The notes under the pieces: generated by a model | What the model was told of the DNA's origin: nothing | Seen by the model: the letters and a program-made list of their open reading frames with translations, nothing else | The model's database searches: none | Translations under genes and position numbers: made by a program | Part shown: piece after piece, positions 41,448-49,711 of the stretch | Layout of the letters: each line of letters begins with the position of its first letter | Position numbering within the stretch: the stretch's first letter is position 1 | NCBI RefSeq assembly: GCF_001278115.1 | Contig: NZ_LIYD01000005.1 | Span: forward strand, 3,030,281 to 3,094,280 | Direction: 5' to 3' | Origin: Flavobacterium akiainvivens | Lineage (GTDB): Bacteria; Bacteroidota; Bacteroidia; Flavobacteriales; Flavobacteriaceae | DNA length: 64,000 nt

Positions 41448-41644
41448 CCACAAAAAGTTGTGTTTATAAACTGTTACTATCTTTATGCCAAATATTACCA
41501 TAGATTACGTTTATTTTTATACAATCTAAATGCATTTGGCTTTGTTTTTATGCAACGTGCATAAACTGTGTTGTTTTTACAGCAGCCATTTTTGCCCATG
41601 CCATAAATAAACCCTAATTTGCATACCGCAAACAACAAACCCAA

Positions 41645-42508
41645 ATGAAACTATACCCAATAGAGAGCGGTAACTTTAAGCTCGACGGCGGCGCTATGTT
41701 TGGCGTGGTGCCAAAAACAATATGGAATAAAACCAACCCGGCCGATGCCAATAACCTTATAGACATGGCCGCACGCTGCCTGCTGGTGGAAGACGGCAGC
41801 CGCCTTACCCTTATTGACACCGGAATGGGCAACAAGCAAAACGACAAGTTTTTTGGCTACTACTCCCTTTGGGGAGACCACAGCCTGGATAAATCGCTGG
41901 CGGCACATGGTTTTAGCCGCGATGATATTACCGATGTGTTTTTAACCCACCTGCATTTTGACCACAGCGGCGGCGCCATACAGTGGAACAAAGACCGCAC
42001 GGGCTATGAGCCTGCTTTTAAAAACGCCCATTTCTGGACAAACGACAACCACTGGGAGTGGGCTACCAAACCCAATGCCCGCGAAAAGGCATCGTTCCTG
42101 CCGGAAAATATACTGCCCATGCACGAAAGCGGCCAGCTGAAATTTATAACCCGCCCCGAAAGCGGCGATTTTAAGGCAGAGACCGAAGCCGGGTTTGGCG
42201 TTTTCTTTATGGATGGCCATACCGAAAAGCAAATGCTGCCTACCCTGAACCTTAACGGCAAGACCTTTGTTTTTGTGGCCGACCTGCTGCCTACCGCCGG
42301 GCACATTCCGCTGCCGTATGTAATGGGCTATGACACAAGGCCGTTGCTTACACTCGACGAAAAATCAAAATTTCTTAATGAAGCGGCCAGTAAAGGCTAC
42401 TACCTTATACTGGAACACGACCCGTATAATGAGGTTATAACTGTAGAACACACCGAGAAAGGCGTGCGCCTTAAAGAAGTTTTTAAGGCTAATGAGGTAT
42501 TAATATAA
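41645..42508 (+). CDS. Metallo-beta-lactamase fold hydrolase
   Basis: A 287-residue MBL-fold enzyme without signal peptide. TLIDTGMGNKQ and FLTHLHFDHSGGA give the H-x-H-x-D-H metal motif; EKQMLPTLNLNGKTFVFVAD and YLILEHDPYNEV supply later ligands. The GAMFGVVPKTIW start resembles quorum-quenching lactonases and related esterases of the AttM/MPH group. The substrate is unknown; lactone or phosphotriester hydrolysis is possible. Confidence 0.87.
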   Translation: MKLYPIESGNFKLDGGAMFGVVPKTIWNKTNPADANNLIDMAARCLLVEDGSRLTLIDTGMGNKQNDKFFGYYSLWGDHSLDKSLAAHGFSRDDITDVFLTHLHFDHSGGAIQWNKDRTGYEPAFKNAHFWTNDNHWEWATKPNAREKASFLPENILPMHESGQLKFITRPESGDFKAETEAGFGVFFMDGHTEKQMLPTLNLNGKTFVFVADLLPTAGHIPLPYVMGYDTRPLLTLDEKSKFLNEAASKGYYLILEHDPYNEVITVEHTEKGVRLKEVFKANEVLI

Positions 42509-42518
42509 TGTTAATATG

Positions 42519-42526
42519 TACATTTG
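42519..42526 (+). promoter_or_regulatory. -7 box TACATTTG of the subtilase
   Basis: Exact TAnnTTTG match, 63 bases before the start codon. Confidence 0.55.
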
Positions 42527-42589
42527 TGTAACAATTTGGCAATACTTTAGACCAATTTTGTACATAACGTAATTCACACATTTTCAAAA

Positions 42590-44191
42590 ATGAAATTTAA
42601 ATCCATTTTACTTTCTTCAGCGCTGGCACTTTTTTTAGCAAGCTGTGGCGCGAAAAAGATTACGGCTACCCCTCTTGAAGTAACATCAACCATAACGGCT
42701 AAAAAAGCCAAGCTTACTGAAGCGCAGGAACAGCGCTGGAGCCACCTTGACCTGGTTAACGACTCGGTTCCTGGCATGAGCGTAGACCGTGCTTATGAAC
42801 TGCTTAAAGGCCGCAAGGCTACTAAAGTGGTAGTGGGCGTTATAGACAGCGGTGTAGATATTGAGCACCCTGACCTTAAAGACGTTATCTGGACAAACAC
42901 TAAAGAAATTCCTAATAACGGCATTGATGACGATAAAAACGGCTATATAGACGACGTACACGGCTGGAACTTCCTTGGTGATGTTGAGCACGAAAACATG
43001 GAGTTTGTGCGTATCGTGAAAAAAGGAGACGACGGCAGCGCTACCTACAAGCGTGCCAAGGCTGAGTATGATGAGGAAATCCAGCAAATACAGGCCGGAA
43101 AAAAACGCATACAGTATATTTATGATGCCAACAAGGAGTTTGAAAAAGTACTTGGCAAAGGCTATACCGCTGAACAGGTTAAAAACCTGAAGACAGACAA
43201 CCAGATGCTTAACGACTCTAAAGAGCGTTTTGTAAGGATACTGGCGCAGGTAGACCAAAACGAGCTTTCATCTGAGCTTGAAGAGGCCATGAACGGTGTG
43301 GGCGATGAAGGCAAATACCACCTTAACATAGACTACAGCCCGCGTAAAGACATACTTAAAGACAACGCAGACGACTGGAATGCCAACGGATATGGTAATA
43401 ACGTAGCCTGGGGCCCAGAAAAAGAAGGTGCGCTACACGGCACACACGTTGCCGGTATTATTGCACAGGCAAGGGGTAACGGCATAGGCGGAGATGGTGT
43501 AGCTTCTAACTATGTAGAAATCATGTCGGTTCGTGCAGTGCCCGATGGCGATGAGTATGACAAAGACGTTGCAAAAGCCATTCGCTATGCGGTAGATAAC
43601 GGCGCTAAGGTAATCAACGGCTCATTTGGTAAATACTATGCCACACACAGCGACTGGGTATATGATGCTATAAAATATGCAGCCGATAAAGACGTTCTTA
43701 TTGTGTTTGCCGCCGGTAACGAAGGTATGGACCTTGATGCCGACAACACAGAGCGTTACCCTAACGATGATAAAAACACGCTAACGCAGTATACTGATAA
43801 TATTCTAACAGTGGGCGCACTTGGCTATGATTATGGCACAAAAGTTGTTGCTCCTTTTTCTAACTACGGCAAGGTAAAGGTAGACGTTTATGCACCGGGC
43901 ATGAGGATTTATGCCACTACGCCTAATAACGAATACAAGTACCTGCAGGGCACCTCTATGGCATCGCCTAATGCAGCGGGTGTGGCAGCGCTTGTGCGTG
44001 CTTACTACCCTAAGCTTAGCGCCGTTCAGGTTAAGCACATCCTTATGGATAGCGGCCTTGCACTGCCGGGCAACGTGATTGTGGGCGGAGACCCGTCTAA
44101 CACACGCCCATTTGCAGAGGCTTCTCAGTCGGGCAAGATTGTAAACGCTTACAACGCGATTATACTTGCTGACAAGGAGTCGAGAAAATAG
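42590..44191 (+). CDS. Subtilisin-like serine protease (S8), lipoprotein
   Basis: A 533-residue S8 peptidase with a lipoprotein signal (FLASC, Cys19). The catalytic triad is complete: Asp86 in VGVIDSGVDIEHPDL, His286 in LHGTHVAGIIA, Ser456 in GTSMASPNAAGVAAL, with the oxyanion Asn in FAAGNEGMD. A large insertion between Asp and His (about 120-265) is charged and helical, typical of the Bacteroidota cell-envelope subtilases. It degrades proteins at the envelope. No T9SS tail. Monocistronic, with its own promoter and terminator. Confidence 0.94.
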   Translation: MKFKSILLSSALALFLASCGAKKITATPLEVTSTITAKKAKLTEAQEQRWSHLDLVNDSVPGMSVDRAYELLKGRKATKVVVGVIDSGVDIEHPDLKDVIWTNTKEIPNNGIDDDKNGYIDDVHGWNFLGDVEHENMEFVRIVKKGDDGSATYKRAKAEYDEEIQQIQAGKKRIQYIYDANKEFEKVLGKGYTAEQVKNLKTDNQMLNDSKERFVRILAQVDQNELSSELEEAMNGVGDEGKYHLNIDYSPRKDILKDNADDWNANGYGNNVAWGPEKEGALHGTHVAGIIAQARGNGIGGDGVASNYVEIMSVRAVPDGDEYDKDVAKAIRYAVDNGAKVINGSFGKYYATHSDWVYDAIKYAADKDVLIVFAAGNEGMDLDADNTERYPNDDKNTLTQYTDNILTVGALGYDYGTKVVAPFSNYGKVKVDVYAPGMRIYATTPNNEYKYLQGTSMASPNAAGVAALVRAYYPKLSAVQVKHILMDSGLALPGNVIVGGDPSNTRPFAEASQSGKIVNAYNAIILADKESRK

Positions 44192-44219
44192 TTTTTTCTG
44201 AGGTATTTTTAATAATAGG

Positions 44220-44260
44220 AACCCCCGGCTGTAATGGCCGGGGGTTTTCTTGTTTTTGGG
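44220..44260 (+). terminator. Terminator of the subtilase gene
   Basis: AACCCCCGGC/GCCGGGGGTT (44220-44229 with 44237-44246) followed by a T-rich tract. Confidence 0.85.
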
Positions 44261-44274
44261 GGAAATGTATAAAT

Positions 44275-45024
44275 CTAAAGCCCTGTACGGAAATCCTTAA
44301 TGCTTTCCTGTTTCAGGCTTACTGCTTCAAAATAGCTTGTTGTACCTTCGTCTACAGGGCATTGTGAGCTAAGGCCAAGCCACAGCTTTTCGGGATATTC
44401 GTTTTTATACAGGCGCGCCATTTGCCATTCTTTATTATCTAACGAATAGTAGCTACCCACGGTTTTGCCGTCGCTGCTTATCTTCATGTATACCCACGGC
44501 TGGTTTACCACATCATGGTTATTATCGTCACTCGTGCCTATGGTGCGCACGGTAACCACACGGTGTTTGCCGCGCTCGTCCTGCTCAAAGCAAAATTTCT
44601 GGTACAGGTCATCGTTAACATACATATACAGCACGCCGGCGTTGTACAGGCCTTTTTCGGTAAAGCCCGGGGTAACTTTCGCCGTAAGGGTAAACGGCTT
44701 TGTATTATCAACCTCAGTTAGCAATATAGGCGCAGTGTTGTTAGACAGTTTTCCGTCGGGGTCGTTAAAATAATCTTTTTTAGCGCCCACCTTAAAGGTA
44801 ACCTTACCATTGGCATCGGCTGTAACCAGGCTATCAGCACCGTTAACTGATTTGGTAAAGTTAATACCCGAAATGGTTATGTTGCAGGGGTTGCCATTTA
44901 CAAAACCACCCGTTTTAGCAGTTTGTTCGGGGGCTTCGGCAGGCTTGGGGGCATCTTCTTTTTTAGGGCTGCAGGAAGCCACCAGCAAAGCGAGCGCCAC
45001 AACAGTAAGCGTGTTTGTTTTCAT
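44275..45024 (-). CDS. DUF1349 lipoprotein (concanavalin-like fold)
   Basis: A 249-residue lipoprotein (LVASC, Cys18) with an acidic Pro/Ala/Glu linker. The domain with KPFTLTAKVTPGFTEKGLYN, then AGVLYMYVNDDLYQKFCFEQ and VYMKISSDGKTVGSYYSLD, is DUF1349, a concanavalin A-like beta sandwich often seen in glycan-binding or glycosidase-associated proteins. The ligand is unknown. Divergent from the LuxR gene, with overlapping promoter boxes between them. Confidence 0.82.
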   Translation of the reverse strand: MKTNTLTVVALALLVASCSPKKEDAPKPAEAPEQTAKTGGFVNGNPCNITISGINFTKSVNGADSLVTADANGKVTFKVGAKKDYFNDPDGKLSNNTAPILLTEVDNTKPFTLTAKVTPGFTEKGLYNAGVLYMYVNDDLYQKFCFEQDERGKHRVVTVRTIGTSDDNNHDVVNQPWVYMKISSDGKTVGSYYSLDNKEWQMARLYKNEYPEKLWLGLSSQCPVDEGTTSYFEAVSLKQESIKDFRTGL

Positions 45025-45056
45025 ATATAAACAGGTTTGTTATAGAAAGATTTAAG

Positions 45057-45064
45057 TACATTTG
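45057..45064 (+). promoter_or_regulatory. -7 box TACATTTG of the LuxR gene
   Basis: Exact TAnnTTTG match, 59 bases before the LuxR start. The minus-strand box of the divergent gene begins 4 bases away. Confidence 0.55.
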
Positions 45065-45067
45065 AAA

Positions 45068-45075
45068 CAAAGGTA
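45068..45075 (-). promoter_or_regulatory. -7 box TACCTTTG of the DUF1349 gene
   Basis: Plus-strand CAAAGGTA, an exact TAnnTTTG match on the minus strand; the two opposing -7 boxes are adjacent, so the promoters overlap. Confidence 0.55.
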
Positions 45076-45123
45076 GCCGCACACACAACCGGGCGCAATA
45101 CCTATAATTAACCATTTTAAGTA

Positions 45124-45900
45124 ATGACAACCACCGTTCCGCAGGAGTTAAGCAGTATGCTGCTGGGCCAGGCTTTTTTAAACGATGCCGAAAACAGGCA
45201 GGAAACCCTTGCCGCATACAAAGAGCAGGTACAGCAGTATGTAGCTATAGAAAACAATGTGGCCGTACTGTCAGACTTCAGTACCAACAGCAGCTATATT
45301 TATGCCGGTGCGTTTGGGCATTTTTTTGGCCTTCCGCAATCAGGTACTATTATAGAATCTGCCTTTGAAGATTTTATCTTCAACAAAATACACCCCGATG
45401 ATATTGCCGAACGCCACGTGCTGGAGCTGCGTTACATTCAGCTGCAAAACAGCCTGCCTGCCCATGAACGTATAAAATACAGCACCTGCTGCACACTCAG
45501 GGCGCTAAACCCACAAGGCAGTTATGTGCCCATAACCCATCGCATGCTGTACCCAAAAAGCCTTGTTAACGGCAGTATATGGCTTGCCTTGTGCCTGTAT
45601 GCCCCGGCGGCAAATAACGAGCCGCAAAAGGGCATAAACGGGCGCATTATTAACACCGAAACCGGCGAGGTATTACCCGTGGAAGCATACAGCCAGTATG
45701 ACCGCCAGCTGCTCAGCACCCGCGAGGCACAGGTACTGGCACTGATTGCAAAAGGCATTGCCAGCAAAGAAATAGCCGGGCAGCTGCACATATCGGCATA
45801 CACGGTTAACCGCCACAGGCAGAACATTATAAGCAAAATGCAGGTAGCCAATACCGCCGAAGCCGTGAAAACAGCCCTGATGATGGGGATTATTGAATAA
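45124..45900 (+). CDS. LuxR family transcriptional regulator with PAS-like sensor
   Basis: A 258-residue regulator. The N-terminal two thirds (about 1-185) have PAS-like elements, including FGLPQSGTIIESAFEDFI and NKIHPDDIAERHVLEL. The C-terminal LuxR-type helix-turn-helix covers about 195-250: LSTREAQVLALIAKGIASKE, then the recognition helix ISAYTVNRHRQNIISKM. There is no receiver Asp, so it is not a response regulator. Bacteroidota proteins of this type often respond to redox or metabolic state. Target genes are unknown; the divergent DUF1349 gene is a candidate. Confidence 0.85.
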   Translation: MTTTVPQELSSMLLGQAFLNDAENRQETLAAYKEQVQQYVAIENNVAVLSDFSTNSSYIYAGAFGHFFGLPQSGTIIESAFEDFIFNKIHPDDIAERHVLELRYIQLQNSLPAHERIKYSTCCTLRALNPQGSYVPITHRMLYPKSLVNGSIWLALCLYAPAANNEPQKGINGRIINTETGEVLPVEAYSQYDRQLLSTREAQVLALIAKGIASKEIAGQLHISAYTVNRHRQNIISKMQVANTAEAVKTALMMGIIE

Positions 45901-45977
45901 ATGTCTCCCTTGTATATCTGTAGCTTCTTTATAACTTTTGACTTTAAGACTTTCGACTTTTTAACTATTTTTACTGA

Positions 45978-47858
45978 ATGAGAACACTTTTAGCCATAAC
46001 CATACTTTCGGCCACGAGCCTTTTTGCACAGCGCGACCCAAACACGGGCTACTGGCAACAGCATGTTGACTACAAAATGGACGTCAATATGGATGTAAAA
46101 ACCTATAAATATACCGGCACGCAAACCCTGGTATATACTAACTATTCGCCCGACACCTTAAAGCGTGTGTACTACCACCTGTACAACAACGCCTTTCAGC
46201 CGGGCAGCGAAATGGATGCCCGCCTGCAGGCCATACAGGACCCAGATGGGCGCATGGTTAAAAGCTTTAAAGGCGCCGACAACAAGACCACCAAACAAAG
46301 CCGCATCAGCACTCTTAAGCCCGATGAAATAGGCTACCTCAACATAAAAAACCTAAAGCAGGACGGCGCAGCGGCTACTAATGTAGTATCGGGCACCATA
46401 CTTGAGGTTACCCTTGCCAAACCCATTCTGCCGGGTGCTAAAACCACTTTTACGCTCGATTTTGAAGGCCAGGTGCCGGTACAGATTCGCCGTAACGGGC
46501 GTAATTCATCTGAAGGCGTGGCACTGAGCATGACCCAATGGTACCCCAAGCTGGCGGAATATGACTTTGAAGGCTGGCATGCCGACCCATATATTGCACG
46601 CGAATTTTACGGCGTATGGGGCGATTATGATGTAAACATTACCATTGATAAAGACTATACCGTGGGCGGCAGCGGCTACCTGCAAAACCCTAACGAAATA
46701 GGCAAAGGCTACCAGGATGCCGGTGTGGAGGTTAAAATCCCGAAAAAAACCAAAACGCTTACCTGGCATTTTGTAGCGCCACAGGTACACGATTTTACAT
46801 GGGCGGCAGACCCGGCGTATATTCACGATAAGGTAGACGGGCCAAACGGCGTTACGCTGCACTTTTTATACAAAAACGTACCCGAAAACCTGGAGCCCTG
46901 GAAACAGATGCAGCCCAAAACCGTTGAGCTTTTAGAGTTTTACAACAAGCATATAGGCCCATACCCATACAAGCAATATTCTGTTATTCAGGGTGGCGAT
47001 GGCGGTATGGAGTATGCCATGTGTACGCTTATTACAGGCCATACTTATGCCGGCCTTGTGGGTGTTACGGCGCATGAGTTTGCCCACTCGTGGTTTCAGC
47101 ACATACTGGGCAGTAATGAGAGCAAGCACCCGTGGATGGACGAAGGCTTTACCAGCTATATATCAGACCTGGCACTGGCTACCGTTATGCCAAAACCAAA
47201 GGCAGAAGACAACGAAAACCCGTTTGCCGATGCCTATGCCAGCTACCTGTACCTGGTTAAAACCGGTAAAGAGCAGCCGCAAAGCACGCATTCTGACCGC
47301 TATGACCTTAACATGGCCTACAGTATTGCTTCATACAGCAAGGGCGAGGTGTTTTTGGCACAGCTGGGCTACCTTATAGGCGAAGACAACCTTGCCAAAA
47401 CCCTGAACCGTTATTACAACGAGTTTAAGTTTAAACACCCTACACCCAACAATTTTAAGCGCGTAGCCGAAAAGGTAAGCGGTGCCGAGCTGGACTGGTA
47501 TCTTACTGACTGGACACAAACCACCAACACCATTGACTATGGCATTAAGGAAGTTAAGGAAGACGGCACCGTAGTGCTGGAACGCAAAGGCCGTATGCCT
47601 ATGCCGCTTGACCTGATTGTGGCCTATGACGACGGTACGCAGGAAACGTTTTACATTCCGCTGGAAATGATGCGCTTTATTAAAGACAATCCTTACCCTA
47701 ATGCCAAACGCACCGTATTGCCGGACTGGGACTGGGGACACCAAACCTATGAGTTTAAGCTAAGCAAGCCAAAAGCTAACGTAAGTGCACTGGCCATTGA
47801 CCCTGCTGAGCGCATGGCCGATGTAAACAAGGACAACAACCTGTATACCAAGAAGTAG
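45978..47858 (+). CDS. M1 family metallopeptidase (aminopeptidase N-like), secreted
   Basis: A 626-residue gluzincin with a Sec signal (LLAITILSATSLFAQ). GGDGGMEYAMCTLI is the substrate-binding GxMEN-like motif; HEFAH (366-370) with Glu389 (MDEGF) forms the zinc site with the 18-residue spacing of M1 enzymes. It trims N-terminal residues from peptides in the periplasm. MEYAM in place of GAMEN is common in bacterial secreted M1 enzymes. Preceded by GACTTTCGACTTTT repeat words. Monocistronic. Confidence 0.93.
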   Translation: MRTLLAITILSATSLFAQRDPNTGYWQQHVDYKMDVNMDVKTYKYTGTQTLVYTNYSPDTLKRVYYHLYNNAFQPGSEMDARLQAIQDPDGRMVKSFKGADNKTTKQSRISTLKPDEIGYLNIKNLKQDGAAATNVVSGTILEVTLAKPILPGAKTTFTLDFEGQVPVQIRRNGRNSSEGVALSMTQWYPKLAEYDFEGWHADPYIAREFYGVWGDYDVNITIDKDYTVGGSGYLQNPNEIGKGYQDAGVEVKIPKKTKTLTWHFVAPQVHDFTWAADPAYIHDKVDGPNGVTLHFLYKNVPENLEPWKQMQPKTVELLEFYNKHIGPYPYKQYSVIQGGDGGMEYAMCTLITGHTYAGLVGVTAHEFAHSWFQHILGSNESKHPWMDEGFTSYISDLALATVMPKPKAEDNENPFADAYASYLYLVKTGKEQPQSTHSDRYDLNMAYSIASYSKGEVFLAQLGYLIGEDNLAKTLNRYYNEFKFKHPTPNNFKRVAEKVSGAELDWYLTDWTQTTNTIDYGIKEVKEDGTVVLERKGRMPMPLDLIVAYDDGTQETFYIPLEMMRFIKDNPYPNAKRTVLPDWDWGHQTYEFKLSKPKANVSALAIDPAERMADVNKDNNLYTKK

Positions 47859-47878
47859 GAAATAAAATTCAAACACAA

Positions 47879-47914
47879 AAAAACCCTCCAAACAATAAAG
47901 CCTGGAGGGTTTTT
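47879..47914. terminator. Bidirectional terminator
   Basis: AAAAACCCTCCA (47879-47890) and TGGAGGGTTTTT (47903-47914) are perfect arms, with A- and T-runs on both sides, serving the M1 gene and the minus-strand 104-residue gene. Confidence 0.8.
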
Positions 47915-47992
47915 GAATGTAGGGCAGGTAAAATAGATAAAAAAAACTGCCCTGACTGTGGATATATAAATAGGCGCTAAAAAGTCGTGGAA

Positions 47993-48307
47993 TTAAGATT
48001 TTTTAGCAGGGTCAGCGGGTTTGGTTGCTGCGGTTTCTTTTTTAGGTGCAGCAGCAGGCTGTGCCGGTGTAGCGGCAGGAGCCTCTTTTTTAGAAACTTC
48101 AGCCGGTGTTGCTGTAGTAGCAGGGGCTGTAGTTGTACTTGCAGGAGCAGGCGTAGCTGCTGTTGCCGGTTGCTGCGTAGCCGATGCAGGTTGTGCAGGC
48201 TTAGCCGTTGTTGTAGTTGCAGATTGTGGTTGTGCTTGTGTTGCCGGTTCTTGCGCCATTGCCATAAATCCTGTTAGCATCAGGGCGCTTACAAATAACT
48301 TTTTCAT
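47993..48307 (-). CDS. Secreted Ala/Pro/Thr-rich low-complexity protein
   Basis: A 104-residue protein with a Sec signal (MKKLFVSALMLTGFMAMAQ), then about 85 residues almost only of Ala, Pro, Thr, Gln and Lys. No folded domain is predicted. The GC-rich repetitive codons also give a long open frame on the other strand, but the signal peptide and convergent terminator support this strand. Such proteins may be periplasmic linkers or O-glycosylation targets (several D/E/S-T-A motifs). Role unknown. Confidence 0.65.
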   Translation of the reverse strand: MKKLFVSALMLTGFMAMAQEPATQAQPQSATTTTAKPAQPASATQQPATAATPAPASTTTAPATTATPAEVSKKEAPAATPAQPAAAPKKETAATKPADPAKKS

Positions 48308-48790
48308 TGTATAATGTTTTTAATTTTAATCATCGTTGTACGCCATAGTAAAAGGCAACATCAATGCCCTGAGCGCCTTAAAGAAACGTTAAACAGAAAA
48401 AACAAACCCAAAACACCCTGAAAAACAGTTATTTAAAATTTAACTGAAGATTTTTTGAAGCCGGTGCCAAAACAATGCCTGCTGTAGTTTTTTGTGGATT
48501 GTTGAGGATTTTTTGTAGAAAGAGGGGGGGGTTCGCAAAGAAATTAAAAAAGACTGTACCACAGAGATTCACGGAGGCAAACGCAGACACACACAGAGGT
48601 TTTCTGTAGAGACACATTGAATGTTTCTCAGAATGTGTCTCACGCAGCGATGAGGGAACAGAGCCATTTCGCCTAAAGCGAATATGAAAACCATGCCTTA
48701 ACCGCCTATTTAAAACAAAAAACCGTTGCATTTGCAACGGCTTGTATTGTATCTAAGAACCTCAACGCCTAAACACCTCAGAACCTTTCC
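48308..48790. other. Long gap of repeats between two minus-strand genes
   Basis: It holds an AT-rich stretch, a G8 run (48524-48531), CACAGAG-type words (48558-48600), a long-loop copy of the GAGACACATT hairpin (48604-48640), and the terminator of the S24 regulator (48714-48740). No ORF or promoter is convincing. Confidence 0.6.
48714..48740 (-). terminator. Terminator of the S24 regulator gene
   Basis: CCGTTGCA/TGCAACGG (48723-48730 with 48733-48740), with a T-run on the minus strand, 50 bases after the stop. Confidence 0.75.
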
Positions 48791-49483
48791 TTAAATCATC
48801 GCATTAATGCGTATGCTGCCTTTTACCAGCGCCAGCGCCCTGATGTCTGAAATTGAAATTTCCTTGTCCTGGTGGGCTTTATTTTCGCTCGACAGCACAA
48901 TGTGGCCTTTTTTGTCGCTCTTGCGTATGTATTTAACGGTAATATATTCTTCGCCGCCCATATCTACGCCCAGCAGGTACATTTCGCCCCAAAAAATGCC
49001 GTTTGCAATATCATCTATAATTTTATACATAATAATGTCACCACTATTAAGCAATGGGTACATACTGTCTCCGGTTACATAAATAGCGCCGTCGCACTTG
49101 GGCAATTGCGGTATAGAAATGTGGTCTAAGGGTTTTAGCACACGTGTATTGTTAAACAACGGCACAATACCGGCTACGGCCTCAAGGTCATACAGCGGTA
49201 TTTGCTGGCTGTCTAAAGTAGTATCGGTCTTCAGGCGGAACGTTTGCACGCCGTTACGGTTTTGCACGGCTTCCAGCAGCATTTCGCCCCTGCCGGTTAG
49301 CAGCCATATAGGGTTAATATCCTTATAGGTTTCCAGTATGCGCTCAAGCACATTGCTGCCCAGGCTTTTTCCGTCCTTTACAGCCTTGCTAATGGCGCCT
49401 CGGCTTGCGCCCACGCTGTTTTCAAATGCATAATAGCTTATGTTTTTATGCTCTATATATTCGCCTACACGTGCTGATACCAT
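48791..49483 (-). CDS. Helix-turn-helix regulator with S24 (LexA/CI-like) peptidase domain
   Basis: A 230-residue repressor-type protein. Residues about 14-40 are the HTH (SYYAFENSVGASRGAISKAV). The S24 domain has VTGDSMYP with nucleophile Ser140, ITVKYIRK with the general-base Lys184, and a possible self-cleavage site Ala104-Gly105 (EAVAGIVP). Such proteins self-cleave when RecA is activated and derepress SOS or prophage genes. The start at 49483 (MVSARVGEYI) is chosen because the promoter -7 box overlaps the longer reading at 49510. A phage-derived operon lies 6 kb away, but regulation of it is only a guess. Confidence 0.85.
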   Translation of the reverse strand: MVSARVGEYIEHKNISYYAFENSVGASRGAISKAVKDGKSLGSNVLERILETYKDINPIWLLTGRGEMLLEAVQNRNGVQTFRLKTDTTLDSQQIPLYDLEAVAGIVPLFNNTRVLKPLDHISIPQLPKCDGAIYVTGDSMYPLLNSGDIIMYKIIDDIANGIFWGEMYLLGVDMGGEEYITVKYIRKSDKKGHIVLSSENKAHQDKEISISDIRALALVKGSIRINAMI

Positions 49484-49507
49484 AGCTTTAAATTTGTAAA
49501 TTTTCTT

Positions 49508-49515
49508 CAAATGTA
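49508..49515 (-). promoter_or_regulatory. -7 box TACATTTG deciding the S24 start
   Basis: Plus-strand CAAATGTA, an exact match on the minus strand. It covers the upstream in-frame ATG at 49510, so the next ATG at 49483 is the functional start. Confidence 0.6.
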
Positions 49516-49682
49516 AGAAAAAAATATTATCAAACTACAAATTTCGCCGAAAAACCTTACTATTAAATAATTGTTTTTTGAAAGGCCGGTATTATTTTCA
49601 ATTTTCACTACAAAATTTTCCCTTTTCATTACAATTGGCTTAACTATATGCTAAAAGCCCTTACTAACCCATTTCAATGCCT

Positions 49683-49690
49683 TAGATTTG
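49683..49690 (+). promoter_or_regulatory. -7 box TAGATTTG
   Basis: Exact TAnnTTTG match, 21 bases before the Gcr-like gene. Confidence 0.55.
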
Positions 49691-49711
49691 TGCTAAACAC
49701 AGAAACCTTAC

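Noticed and set aside
47987..48277. Plus-strand Cys/Arg/Ser-rich frame
   Set aside because: It mirrors the Ala/Pro/Thr-rich secreted protein on the minus strand, which has a proper signal peptide.
48524..48531. G8 run as a phase-variation switch
   Set aside because: It is far from any start codon or promoter box on either strand, so no gene is in a position to be switched.
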